A DNA stretch of 64,000 nt from positions 84,905,001-84,969,000 of the forward strand of contig CM032233.1 in NCBI GenBank assembly GCA_019009955.1. Reading direction: 5' to 3'. The stretch is from Riptortus pedestris (Eukaryota > Arthropoda > Insecta > Hemiptera > Alydidae). The notes under the pieces were generated by a model that did not search any database, was not told where the DNA came from, and saw nothing but the letters and a program-made list of their open reading frames with translations. Position 1 is the stretch's first letter; the number at the start of each line of letters is the position of its first letter. The position numbers and the translations under genes were made by a program. Below, one piece after another: positions 47,386-58,710 of this stretch.

Positions 47386-48637
47386 TATTGTTATAAACAT
47401 CCACTTTCTTTGTACAAGAAATGCAACTTGGGTAACATTCCAGGATTGCTTGAAGTTAAATATTTATTTAGCAAATATATACCTGAGGAGTCTTATGGCT
47501 TGTCTGACTATAAATTTATTGATGTTGATGTGTATTTACCTATTTGGAATAATTAATACTTAGGCTATATTCAGAAAGTTAGGATTTCATTTTTGCTATC
47601 CAAGACCTAGTATTTGCTAGAAGGTCATAATAACTTATGGACCTGAGATAATATATATCAGATGTGTCAAATATGTGACAAAAGTTGTCATTTTAGTATA
47701 TTTGAGTTATTGATTTGATTTTGATATTTGTATGGGCATGTGAATTCATTATTTGAATTCGTAATTTATTCATTTCATAAACAATTTCTTATGATTGATA
47801 CACTTCTTAAAGGTTTAGATAAATGAATAATTAAGATTTATTGGAATGAGGCAACAACAATCAGCCACTTTCTAATCACAATTAGCCCAATATACTCAAT
47901 ATTGATAATCAGAATAACTCTCACAATTACTGAATAATAATCAGAAATATTATATAGTAAAGATTGCAATTCCCTATGATGAAATTATCTGGGAATTGCT
48001 CATGGAATCTTCTCTTTTATGAAAATTGCTCTTCTGTTATTCTGTGGATATAAATGCAATCCCTTGCATTGATATACGGAAATTCCGATAACTTAAAAAT
48101 TTAATATTAAATATTGAATGCATTCAAAGGCCAATCCAATGATGCTCATTGGAATCTGGAAAGCCCTTAAATTCTTGGCCCTTTTTCCTCTCTCCTTCAG
48201 GAAGAGGTTATGTAACAGCTAGTATGTCAGGAAGAAGAACTTAACATTAAAGAGAAGATTTCTCCTCACAGAAAATAATTAGAAATTCATTTCTTAGAAC
48301 TACTAATCATTAGGACTGTGTAAACTAAAACCTCACTTGGAGTAAGTGAGAACCCTGATCACGTAATCACTATAGAATATATATTTTTTAATTTCTAGAT
48401 GAAGCTCTTGTTAAAGGAAGATTAGCGTCCGTTGATTTTAAAGGTGAAGCTATGACATTTAAAGCTACTTCGGGAGCTGTATTAACTGGTTTAGCCCAAT
48501 GCATTGAAGCTATTTCAAAAAGAGAAGAAATGTGGAGGAGAAAATTGGAGAAAGAACATCAACGACTCCTGAGATTAGAAGAAACTTGTCTAGCTATAAG
48601 GGAAAGAAGATCTTCAAAAATAGGCCCTGACCAGGAG
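38652..48637 (+). CDS. CERT: Ceramide transfer protein CERT (5' five exons, partial)
   Basis: Exons 38652-38876, 40567-40683, 42134-42245, 46964-47092 and 48399-48637 join in phase to 274 residues. CERT carries ceramide from ER to trans-Golgi for sphingomyelin-type synthesis. Residues ~24-114 are the PH domain ([18 protein letters not shown]-like [19 protein letters not shown]). The phosphoinositide-contacting Trp, Tyr, Arg and Tyr of CERT are kept as W31, Y34, R41 and Y52. Next comes the serine-repeat motif [11 protein letters not shown], with S130 at the regulatory phosphoserine position, then [24 protein letters not shown] and [13 protein letters not shown], and a charged helix ending IGPDQE just before the expected FFAT (EFFDA) segment. 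FFAT and START exons were not found up to 64000. The ATG at 38652 is chosen because it precedes an acidic leader as in other CERT proteins and the exon is open to its splice donor. Confidence 0.94.
38877..40566 (+). other. CERT intron 1
   Basis: AT-rich; no element recognised. Confidence 0.7.
40567..40683 (+). CDS. CERT: CERT exon 2: second half of PH domain
   Basis: Acceptor attttacag, donor gtataa, 39 whole codons ([11 protein letters not shown] to ILEAFK) including the C-terminal PH helix. Confidence 0.95.
40684..42133 (+). other. CERT intron 2
   Basis: AT-rich with A and T tracts; no element recognised. Confidence 0.7.
42134..42245 (+). CDS. CERT: CERT exon 3: serine-repeat motif
   Basis: Acceptor cacttcag, donor GTAATG, phase 0 in and phase 1 out. 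Encodes [20 protein letters not shown] and a Ser-rich run ending SSYKKCR. Confidence 0.95.
42540..43390 (+). repeat. dispersed repeat, copy B
   Basis: Reverse-complement match to 16019-16715 plus 17690-17815. Right end GCATGACAGACTTTTTT; contains a C run at 43051-43060. A short frame near the right end reads [15 protein letters not shown], and the same residues (GNLLSLHNPCVTDFF) are readable in copy A, suggesting former coding sequence. Confidence 0.85.
43428..44102. mobile_element. pogo-type non-autonomous element, 675 bp
   Basis: TA at 43426-43427 and 44103-44104. Termini CAGTCAACTCTCGCTAACAC and (reverse complement) CAGTCGACTCTCGCTATCAT. CAGT ends with TA duplication fit pogo/Tigger. Both ends carry several ACACGAA / ACGAAxT units. 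No transposase frame. Confidence 0.88.
44233..44343. repeat. near-perfect palindrome, 45 bp arms
   Basis: Arms 44233-44277 and 44295-44343 (AATGAAAATAAAAACACAA and complement) differ at one or two positions around a ~17 bp loop. Probably a small foldback MITE. Confidence 0.9.
45908..45937 (+). CDS. candidate alternative CERT microexon
   Basis: Acceptor tgcttttag and donor GTAAAC bound 30 nt that enter and leave in phase 1, exactly the phase of the flanking exons 42245 and 46964. Inclusion would insert [10 protein letters not shown] between YKKCRG and LKEKLAE without shifting the frame. No counterpart is known to me in other CERT proteins, so it may be a chance match. Confidence 0.35.
46964..47092 (+). 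CDS. CERT: CERT exon 4
   Basis: Acceptor atttctag, donor gtaagt, phase 1 in and out. Encodes [20 protein letters not shown] and TLQKYFDSC. Confidence 0.95.
47093..48398 (+). other. CERT intron 4
   Basis: Contains a T tract of about 34 bases at 47345-47378; otherwise nothing recognised. Confidence 0.7.
48399..48637 (+). CDS. CERT: CERT exon 5: coiled-coil region
   Basis: Acceptor aatttctag, donor gtatgt, ends in phase 0 after IGPDQE. Encodes [18 protein letters not shown] and a charged helix ([18 protein letters not shown]). Confidence 0.94.
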
Positions 48638-50399
48638 GTATGTAATTTAAATTGTGACATTGATTTAATCTACACTGTATTGACATACATTACATTGAGA
48701 TTGTGTATGCTCATGGCACCTATCATATTCATTTGGTCTATTTATTTAGTAATACAGTATGTTTCTGAAATTTTTATTGAGAGAAAAATAATAGACAAAA
48801 TAGACAAGAAGCTGGGAATGCATATGGAAGGGTGGATAAGGCACTCAGCACTCTAGGTGAATGGACATTGGGGGGGGGGTGATGATGACATATGGGCGTA
48901 TTCCCCAATCCTATTCTTCTTGAAGAGGAATACTCAACTATTGAAGTAATTTGAATATTATATAAGAGATATATCAGATTATGAATTTGAGGGATGATTA
49001 GGAGGGAAATGTGTCACCTTTTCTGGCCAAATAGACTTTTAGGCTCATAATTTTTCATAGCATGATCTTTCACAACATAATTTCAAAATATTTGAGAATT
49101 TGATTTTTCTCCCTTGCATAAATATTTTGTTTTCCATGATATTTGGTCAAAGTATTTCTTATTAATGCCCAAACAAAGTGTAATAGTTTTCAGTTAACGT
49201 ATTGACAGGAGAGTCAGCCTATAGTAGTCTATATTGGAACTGCAGGCAGCGGCCGCATTCGGTAAATCTCAATTGATTGAAACATTCTAAGGCAGGTCTA
49301 TGTTTTATCACTTAGCAAAAATAAACGGACAATGGAAATAAACCTTTTAACTATTTAAAAAGAAAAGAAAAAAAAGATGATTAATAAGCCTACCTTGGTT
49401 TCATGATATTATTTTTTATACAGGAGCTTAATTTCCCCAAAACATTGAGGCTCTCCATCGTTAATCATCAATGTTTTCAGGTTGATATAATTATAACATA
49501 GATGGCTAATGCATATTTTGACATTGATGGTTTTTTATTGATCCTCATCCCCAAAATGCAGATGTAGAGTCCATTGTTTCAACATCATCACCAGTATGTC
49601 ACAGCTACTTCTCATAATTTCTCAAGAGGTTCATAAAAAAAGGAGAAGAGAAGATTCTCAAATCCTTGTGCAATCAGATCCCTAAGTCTTCATAATAATG
49701 GTCCAAGATGAGTAATATGTTTTTGATATTTAAAAGATTTGGGATATTATGTTATTGACATATTATTTTGCTGGCTGAGTCTGTACTAGAACACTGAAGT
49801 GCCACAGAAAGCCTTATGCCATTGAGACTTGTGCCAACCAGGGACTAGACATTACTCACACCCAAGAGGCATGTGTTGTCCTTAACATTCTAATTTACTA
49901 CCAAGATTGAAACACGATTGTTCACAATTGTTTAATAATAACAACATAGGGAGTTCAATTATTATTGACATAATATTGTTTTGGTGTTTCATTAACTGTA
50001 TTATTTTAAAAAAAAAAATAAAAAATCTGTAAAAGGCGAAATTATAAATTAGGAACAGGAAAATACCAAATAAAGTGATCCATATCTGAGTCACTTTGGA
50101 ATCTAATAATGCAAAAACATTTTTTTCCCTAAAGAGTACTCCATAAATGCTTCCCAATGATTTATTACAATAAGAAGATCACCATTAAAAAGTTTCCAAC
50201 CTCTCCCACATTTAGACATCCCAGTTGGAGGGAAATGGCTTTTTAATATTAACTAAGAGTCAGTATATAAAAGCATGCCAAAGTGCATGAATTTATGGCA
50301 ATTTGTTATGACTTAAAGACCGAGGGAGTAGCAGAACTAAAAGTGCTCTTTTTATAGACAATGGTCTCTAATAAATGAAAACCGAAAAATGAATTTTCA
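48638..50399 (+). other. CERT intron 5, first part
   Basis: G run at about 48870-48879. No exon firmly supported; a weak 53 nt candidate at 49209-49261 is discussed under rejected items. Confidence 0.6.
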
Positions 50400-50590
50400 A
50401 TCATTGTTCAATCATCATTCTCTCAGTGTGATCCAACCAGTATAATCTGCCATGCTTAATAGCACAGAGCTAGTCTCACTTTACAAGTCCCATCATTTTG
50501 CCATTGGGCCTCCATCTTTGGTCTTCTCTCATAGCTTCAAATATTTTTCTTAAGGTTATCCTCTCCAGATTAGGAGAGCTGTCTGGATTT
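50400..50590 (-). pseudogene. non-LTR reverse transcriptase C-terminal remnant
   Basis: On the minus strand LERITLRKIFEAMREDQRW is followed by CAIKHGRLYWLDHTERM, the (L)RKIFGxxxxxxxWR ... RLxWxGHxxRM pattern of insect non-LTR C-termini. Contains stops. Confidence 0.5.
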
Positions 50591-50780
50591 CCTTGATGAA
50601 ACTCCACTTATCACTGTTAAACATAGTTGTTGTCTTATCACTGTTTTTATGTTTGCACTCTTGCTTTCCTGGAGAGACTTTTAAAGTGGAAAAAAGTGTA
50701 TATATACTTACTTTAGTATATGTACTTACTTTATTATATGAAATTACTTTTGTATCTACTTTCACACTATTGCCCTCTAA

Positions 50781-51444
50781 CCCTTTAACTGCGGGGCTGG
50801 GTATGGAGGGTTAATGACGTAGAGCGCTGGCCCTCGCTAAGTCAACTACCCCTACGTGCACAGGATTGCTGGCCCTCCCGATGGTCGCTTTATCGCTCAT
50901 TTCTTCATTGTTTCTCTTGTTCTCCTCGATTATTTTAAACTCATTTCCCATTGTATTTCTAAGGGTATATCCGTTGGAATCCATTGCAAAATAAATATTA
51001 ATGGACTTATAAATTGATGGTACTTTACAAGGAAAAATCACTCTGAAGATAAATGGTACTTTGCAACGAAAAATCGCACAGAAGACGTGCAAGCACTAGG
51101 AGAGACAAATAAAGACTGTTTACCCAGTCGAAGGGACGGTATAAAGCTGTCAACTAAATTGATGAGGGTAGTGCACAGTCTCCCAACCCGCCAGACCCAA
51201 GGGGGCCAGGGAAAACGTCATGTTTACGCTATCTACCGGTCTCATAGGTAGTTAATAGTTACCCACTCTGTCAACAGATGCCTCTCTATTGAGCCATTAA
51301 TGTGCCGTTACACGAAAAACAACCGAAGCCACTATTGTGGTGCGCGCATGAGGGGCTTGGCCCTCTCTGAGCCATTATACTGGCTTCACACATTCCGAGA
51401 GGGGATAGTTCAAGACATTATTGTAGCTTAGAGCAATTAAAGGG
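50781..51444. mobile_element. piggyBac-type MITE, 664 bp
   Basis: Termini CCCTTTAACTGC and (reverse complement) CCCTTTAATTGC; TTAA follows on the right (51445-51448) and CTAA precedes on the left, one change from TTAA. GC-rich interior relative to surroundings, with a ~35 bp imperfect direct repeat (GGTACTTTRCAASGAAAAATC, about 51019-51075). No transposase. Confidence 0.75.
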
Positions 51445-51849
51445 TTAACAGTCTCCCCAGTTACTTGAAAGTGCTTTAATTAAGAATCGTAAACTCTCCC
51501 AATTTGATAGGACCTCTGATATTTCAAATACTGTTCAGTACATTATTAGTTTACCATGTGGTTGCTATGGTTTGAGCCTACTATATGTAATACTGCCATT
51601 TATTCCCTTATATTTTACTTTTACTTTCAAATGAGATTAAACAGAATAGGTTGATAATGAGTGTCCTTATCTTAACATATTTGGGATGGATGACATTCTG
51701 GAATAAACTGTTAGATTGGCCTGTAGACATATGACCTTCCAGTGTTTTCATTGTTTGAAACTTAAATAAGAGCTGGTTGCAGGTAGAGATTAGGTCAACC
51801 TAACAATATCATGTGAAGTCTGACTCCATTTTCTTTTTTTATTGTGAAT

Positions 51850-51985
51850 TTCACTTTGATGAGGTTGCCCTTATGTTGGGATTTCTTATTAATTTCATCA
51901 AGTGTCCATCAATCCTATCTAATAGATGAGAAAAATGGTGTCCCTCCCAATTTATATATACATTCAAGCATATATATTTGTCTAT
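51850..51985 (+). repeat. dispersed repeat, fragment C
   Basis: TCAAGTGTCCATCAATCCTA and TAGATGAGAAAAATG resemble 42610-42680 of copy B and the complement of 17715-17760 of copy A. The rest is lost. Confidence 0.55.
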
Positions 51986-54089
51986 CAATGCTCTTAACTT
52001 CCTTTCCTTCTTAATATATATTTGTTTGATTGTTACCAAATTTATTATTTATTAGATGCTTTGTGTAAAACTAATTCTGCCTTCATATTATCAAGGCATT
52101 CCTTAACACAGGGGGATTGATGTTTTTCAAATTGCCAGTGTTAACTAACTGATAAAACAGACTGATTGGGAAATTCACATTGCTTCTTGGTCCTTGGATT
52201 TTGATTTGCATCTATTTTTTATTTCCTTGTACCAAGTAAAGGAAGTATTATAACTCTGAAGATTTTTGTTTTCAAATTTCAACAGAATAATCTGCTTTGA
52301 GCCTCTTTGAACTTATTTTGACAAGATTTTGATGTGATGTCTGTATGTGTATATGAATGTACATACATATCTCACAAAACTCACAAAAACTGTTAACTTT
52401 AAATGTTGAAATTCCATATTTGGGACTGTTATAACATCTAGTTGTGAAATACCCTTTTGGTGGAAATCAACTAGGCTGAGGAGGTGTTTAGGGAGGTCAA
52501 AAATAAAAAAAATATATGTAAATCTCTGTATATATTAGAGATACAAAAATGAGTTAAGGCCCATTTTTGTTTATCATTAAAAGGTCTATAAATTATGTTC
52601 TATGGCATTTTTTTGTTTTGATGGATTGGGGCAGATATATCATATATCACTTTCAAATGAAATATTTTTAAATGAAGTGTAACTAAACATTTTGTTTATT
52701 TAATTTAATAAGAGTACAAGGAAGTTATTTGGTGCCCACATCACATTTTTCTTATTATTTATTTTTATCTGTAGCAGTATTTGTCTTATGATAGAATGAT
52801 CGTATGTTTGTTTTTTTAATGTTAGTTTTATGTAGTGTTTTTAAATGTTTTCTCAGTGTTCAATCAATTTTGTTTAACTCAAAATTACTAATTCACTTCT
52901 CTATAAGTTATACAAGACTAGTTGATTTGGAAATGAAATATGTCATCAGCTACTGAAAGCTGATTCTATTCCTCAGGCTTTCTAGAATTCCATTCAATGT
53001 TAGTTATTGCCTTGAACTTTTCCTCTTAAAGCTAATTGGCTTGGAATTTATGAAATCGCCTACAAATGGTTTGTTTATAAAGTGTATCCTGGTCTTTAAA
53101 TGTCTAATTTTTTTTTTCATGATTGACACCATTATAATAAGCCTTCAAATATTTTTTTTTCTGGTCATCTTTGATTCAAAATTTTTAACTTAGCTGAACT
53201 CCCTACCTCCTGATTCCCCAATACAGTTTAGAATATCAAGGTTCTACTATAATACCATTGTTTTCTCTTTTGATAGAGACTTTCCTCAATGGCTGCACAA
53301 TGAGTATGGTCTTACCCATCAGATATTGCAATTTGTGGTGTTTTCTGTTTCACGCGAGATCAACAGATTGCCTCCAAAAGATGATAACAGATTTATTGTT
53401 TGTGATAAGAATGGCAGATATTCTTGTTGAGAAGTCTCATAGACTTCCATGAATGACTATTTGTATGGTGTTTATAAAGATGAACCCTTACTTAAATCTC
53501 TGTTTTGAACATTATTATAAACCATTGTTAATTAATTTTTTGATATAAACAGTAGAATTAATAATATAAAAACTTACTTGAAGCGAAAATATTCAGTAAA
53601 TCAAACTGAAAATATGGTTGCTTCATTTTGTTGTGTTTCTTTTAAACGAAGTATTATGAAGTCAAAAAAAACCTTCTTTCAACCAAAGAAAATGTTTTTT
53701 GAGTAAAACTTGTTTTCATCCAAATGATTCCTTTTTTTAAACCAAAGGGACCTTTATTTTCAACTACATAGCATAGTTTTTAAGCTGCATGAAGCCTTTA
53801 CTAAGTCTTAAAATTTTAGACTTTTGAGATTTCTTAAATATTATTACTTTAACTATATTTATTTGTTTAACTATGTTGGAGGTGTCAATAAATAATCACA
53901 TCTCAGATTTTGAAAATGCTGTCACTTTTATCTTTTTTTTTTTTTTTTTTATCCTAATACATATTTCTTGTAAAGAAAAAACAATAGTAAATCACACCAT
54001 GGTGATTCAAAAGTGTTTGCATTTTTATCATTTAGTTTTTTTAAACATATTTTTGATTAACAGATTCTTACTCTTCGAAATAAAAACAT
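51986..54089 (+). other. CERT intron 5, middle part
   Basis: AT-rich, nothing firmly recognised; an unexplained ~50-codon frame around 53279-53427 is described in the findings. Confidence 0.6.
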
Positions 54090-54340
54090 AATTTTCTACC
54101 AAATGCAAAAAATTCTTTTCCCCCATTTTCTACTTTTTCAAATGCATTAAAATACCTGCTGCGTAGAAAGTGTGTTATTAACTAGACCAGGTGACAATCC
54201 AAAAGTGCAAAATCTGGACTATAGACTGGAGGAGGAAGATGAAGCCAATTCCTTGATTTTTACTGCCATAATCATGGATAAGTTGTAGGGTCTTCCATTG
54301 TTTTCTTTCTTAAGAGCTTTCTTCGTTTTCACCAGCGCTC
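54090..54340 (-). pseudogene. mariner remnant, third catalytic motif
   Basis: On the minus strand LPPPVYSPDFALLDCHLV (54185-54240) corresponds to the HPPYSPDLAPSDYHLF block with the last catalytic Asp, followed by a decayed C-terminus (NGGKEFFAFGR). Confidence 0.6.
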
Positions 54341-56229
54341 TATACCATAAGGTTAGAGCAGTATTTACTCACAAAATAAATCTCTGAGGTAACCTTCATA
54401 GACTAACCTAAAGTGGATTATACTCTTGAAATTCCACTATATGCTAATCACAACTCTTTTTCTTAAATCCCCTCTCTTTTTAGGATGGGGAGATCTGGTT
54501 GCCCTTAAACTACTGTTTTTGGGTATTAGGATTTTCTGATATACACCTACTTTTTGTTGAAAGTCACAATTCGTTTGATATTCGACATTTTAATATCATC
54601 ACCGACATAATTTCTTTTCCTTATATATCACCTCACTTTTGAGATTTAAAAAAAAAAAAAACAATTATGAGTGAGAAGTGAGGAATATGTCTCAATAACC
54701 TTCATATTACCCATATTAACCAGCATTTAGGAAATGGCTAAATAAAGGTTGTATTTTGTTGATAAAGGTCTCATTTGGATAAAAGAAAGGTTTAATTTGT
54801 CTTGTGAATGTCATAGTTTATTGTTCCCATATTAAATGTTTTGTTGAAAAAAATTAGTTTGGCGTTTCAAGTTAAAAATATTGTTTATAAATCCATTTAT
54901 GTATGTTCATTTTTTGTCCTAATGTGTATTTTGTGGATATAAATAAATGGTTTATTTTTGTACTAAAGTTGATAAAATGATAGAATGCCAATAAGTAAAA
55001 CTCAGCATATAACAATTGAGTAAATATTCTTTGCTCTACAGTTTCACACATCCCTCAGTGCCTCTTCAAAATTATGTAATCACAAAATAGAAGCATACTA
55101 TTCTAGACTATGACAGACCCTCTGTGAGCTCCCTGGCAGAATGTTCTTGACTACATGTATGTAGCTTTGAATAGTGTGTTTTTATTTTGTGATTGTATTC
55201 TTCCACTGAGGTGGGTGCCATGGAGGGGGGGGGAGATGAAATGTGTGTATAGCGGGAAGAAAAATAAACTCACTTATTAAAAGCTGTGTTTTACTTATTG
55301 GCCTTTTTATATTGTATCTTGAATTTAAAGGTCACTAGTGTTCAGTGTTCATTTATGTGTCCCTACATACCTTAATTAATGTTCTGTTTATCTAAGTACT
55401 TTGTTCTTGTGTTTTTCACTTCAAAGTAACTTAGAGTTTTTCTTTTAACAACTTTTTTTTTTGGTTTTTTTATTTTTTAATATATGTTATAACTTAAAAC
55501 AACCCTCATGCTAATAACACACATTCATCACTTAAGGGCAGCAACTTTTGTTTAAATAGTAATTGGATTGGAATTTTTATGACATGATTCCTGATCACAA
55601 TTCTTTACAGATTATTTTTATATTGGTAGTGATATATTACTCTGATATGTGCTTGTCGGCCTTCAATGACTTGGACTTCTCTATTTTCTAAATGAATCCT
55701 TTACTAGAAATTTAAAAAAAATAATAAGAGGACAAGCTGACATTTCAAAATATTTTCCATTTAAAAAAAAAAAAAGCAACAACACATCATTCTAGTTAAT
55801 AGAGTTTCTTAAATATATAAATTGTTTTATATTTATTTTATTCATTATGATATTTTGTTTGTTCAAATATTATTTTGTTTCTGTGTAACTGTTTTGTATA
55901 CTATTATAATTTTTTTAATAATTTTATAAATTAAATTTATTTTTTCATAAGTTTTTTATTTATTTGTTTTGATTTACTTCATTTGTAATTACCTAAATCT
56001 ACTTTTCTTTATTGGAAATTGTCATATCTATAAAGATTGCTGGTAAGTTTATTCAATTGCCTTATTAAACTTTCCTTTCCCTAAAGGTTTTTCATTTCCT
56101 TTTACTTTTGTGGTGATTGTTAAGCGCACAAATTTTGGAAAATAACACACTATAAATGACCTTTCATTTAGTGATTTATAGAGATACTTTATAAAATTTG
56201 AAATGAAGAAAAAACTCAACATATCTACG
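54341..56229 (+). other. CERT intron 5, nothing recognised
   Basis: AT-rich with A/T tracts and a G run at about 55226-55234. Confidence 0.65.
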
Positions 56230-56787
56230 TAAGTTGTGCTTTATTTTGAAGTTTAGATATTGCTGTTATGTTTCAAACAAAACATCAATCCAATGTCCAC
56301 CACAGTTTTGGACACATTGACACACACAAAGGCTCAAATTCTTAATCACTATTCATAATTTTATGCGTTATGTATGAAGCAAACAAATTTATGAAAGTTT
56401 GTAGCTTGTCAATATAGTCCTTGGGCTTTGAGGTAGTTCCAAATATAAAAAACATCTATGGGTATTAAATCATACTACTGCAGTGGCAAATTCATGTCTT
56501 GTGATGCCAATCTTCTCCCTAAACAAATCGAGCAGCATAGTTTTAACTGAGATTCAGGTAACATGGATCTGTAGCAGTTGCCATTGACAGAATGATTCTT
56601 CTCTCATCATCTTGAAAGAAATAAGGTTTGATGATCCTGCCAAACCCAGACAGTTTTTCCAAATGCAATGGCATCTCATGGAACAATTGAGAGTTCTTCA
56701 TGTTCCAAAAATGACAATTTTGCTTATTGATGAAGCCACTAATATAAAAATGTTCTACGTCTGGGAAGAGGATTTTTATACTAACAT
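56230..56787 (-). pseudogene. mariner/Tc1-superfamily transposase remnant
   Basis: On the minus strand NKQNCHFWNMKNSQLFHEMP and then GRIIKPYFFQDDERR (56607-56644), the FW...NPH...GIIGPYFFxD block of IS630-Tc1-mariner transposases, then fragments toward 56400 in several frames. The 71 bp tandem array borders it. Confidence 0.6.
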
Positions 56788-57640
56788 CAGTATCAGCTTC
56801 TAATATTGTCCTTGTGGTAGTTTCGGGCCAATCAGAGTGAAATCCCTCTTAAAGATATCAGTATCAGCTTCTGACATTGTCCTTTTGGTGGTTTCGGGCC
56901 AAGCAGAGTGAAATCCCTCTTAAACATATCAGTATCAGCTTCTGACATTGTCCTTTTGGTGGTGTTTGGCCAAGCAGAGTGAAATCCCTCTTAAACATAT
57001 CAGTATCAGCTTCTGACATTGTCCTTTTGGTGGTGTTTGGCCAAGCAGAGTGAAATCCCTCTTAAACATATCAGTATCAGCTTCTGACATTGTCCTTTTG
57101 GTGGTGTTTGGCCAAGCAGAGTGAAATCCCTCTTAAACATATCAGTATCAGCTTCTGACATTGTCCTTTTGGTGGTGTTTGGCCAAGCAGAGTGAAATCC
57201 CTCTTAAACATATCAGTATCAGCTTCTGACATTGTCCTTTTGGTGGTGTTTGGCCAAGCAGAGTGAAATCCCTCTTAAACATATCAGTATCAGCTTCTGA
57301 CATTGTCCTTTTGGTGGTGTTTGGCCAAGCAGAGTGAAATCCCTCTTAAACATATCAGTTTCAGCTTCTGACATTGTCCTTTTGGTGGTGTTTGGCCAAG
57401 CAGAGTGAAATCCCTCTTAAACATATCAGTATCAGCTTCTGACATTGTCCTTTTGGTGGTGTTTGGCCAAGCAGAGTGAAATCCCTCTTAAACATATCAG
57501 TATCAGCTTCTGACATTGTCCTTTTGGTGGTGTTTGGCTTAGCAGAGTGAAATCCTTCTTAAACATATCAGTATCAGCTTCTGACATTGTCCTTTTGGTG
57601 GTGTCTGGCCAAGCAGAGTGAAATCCCTCTTAAACATAGC
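56788..57640. repeat. 71 bp minisatellite, about 12 units
   Basis: Units of 71 bp opening CAGTATCAGCTTCTGACATT and containing TTTGGCCAAGCAGAGTGAAA. The inner units are nearly identical; the first two (56788, 56859) and the last two carry private changes. Tandem without spacers. Confidence 0.97.
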
Positions 57641-58710
57641 CACAATACAGCATTTAATAGTGGATCAGCGATAGTACTACAACTCTCTGGGAGGAATCAA
57701 CAAAGATCTCCCACAACTGAGCTGGCTCTTTGGTAAAATTGTTTAATGATTTCTAAAAGCTCAGGAATTGGGAGTCACTGCATGATGGAACTACAAATTT
57801 TACTGGATATTTTCAAACCTTGAAGCATATTCTAAAATATATATTCGAAACTGGAAATAAATGTTGTGTGACTTCATTTAATTCTTCCAATTGTTTTTGT
57901 AGAATTGGTCATTTCTCCATGGCATGGGATTTCTTGTTTTATGAATATTTTATTTTTTTTTGTCTTTACGTTTCGCAATTATTTTTCTGACAAGGTTATG
58001 TATTATTTGTAATGAATTAGTAATTTTTTATTTATGATATAGGTGGGATTTATATTCTTAATTTCATTTATAGTCCTAAAACTTTATACTTTTGAAGTAT
58101 TTATCTAAATTCATTTCTTTAGATCCATTAAATAAATGATGCCTTGTAATAATAATAATTACTCAATTTATTTATATCATATTCATGTATTATTGCTGAT
58201 GAATTTTCAGTAGTTTTTCCCAAAGCTCTGTTTTTGTTTGCATAAAGGTAGTAACTTGTTTGTTTCTTGATTGGTGGGAGATGTCTCAGTAGAAGAGATT
58301 AAGTGGGGGGAGGGGGAAAGAAAGGTTTTCTTGGTTTAATTATATAAATTGAATTGGACAAAAATGGATAAAGAAAAGATATACTATAAATAATAAAAAT
58401 TGAAAAATGAATAAATCAATTGTAAAATACTATTAAATAATGGAAGAGTAAATTATAACGTAATTTTTCAGCCCTGAAGGATAGTAGCTCTAAAATTTAA
58501 AACACATTCATACTCAATATTTATAATTTTCTTCTATTTCTCTATAAGCAGTCTAGCAGCTACAATTTTAATTTCTTTGATATTAAATTCAATATTTTAA
58601 GATTTCATAAACCTAAAGACTAAGTTTGTTTTTAGCCTATTTCTTTACAGGAGTGTCAGAAATTTAGAGAATGTGTCAAATTTAAAATTATAAATATTTC
58701 CGTTATTATA
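57641..58710 (+). other. CERT intron 5, nothing recognised
   Basis: AT-rich. The left ~200 bases may belong to the transposase remnant next to the minisatellite, but no motif is firm. Confidence 0.6.

Noticed and set aside
49209..49261. Possible CERT exon (acceptor gacag, donor gtaaat, phase 0 start)
   Set aside because: The peptide (SQPIVVYIGTAGSGRIR) has no likeness to CERT at the FFAT-proximal position and its end phase cannot be checked against a next exon.
56788..57640. CRISPR-like periodic array
   Set aside because: Units are contiguous 71 bp repeats without spacers in a eukaryotic intron; a minisatellite.
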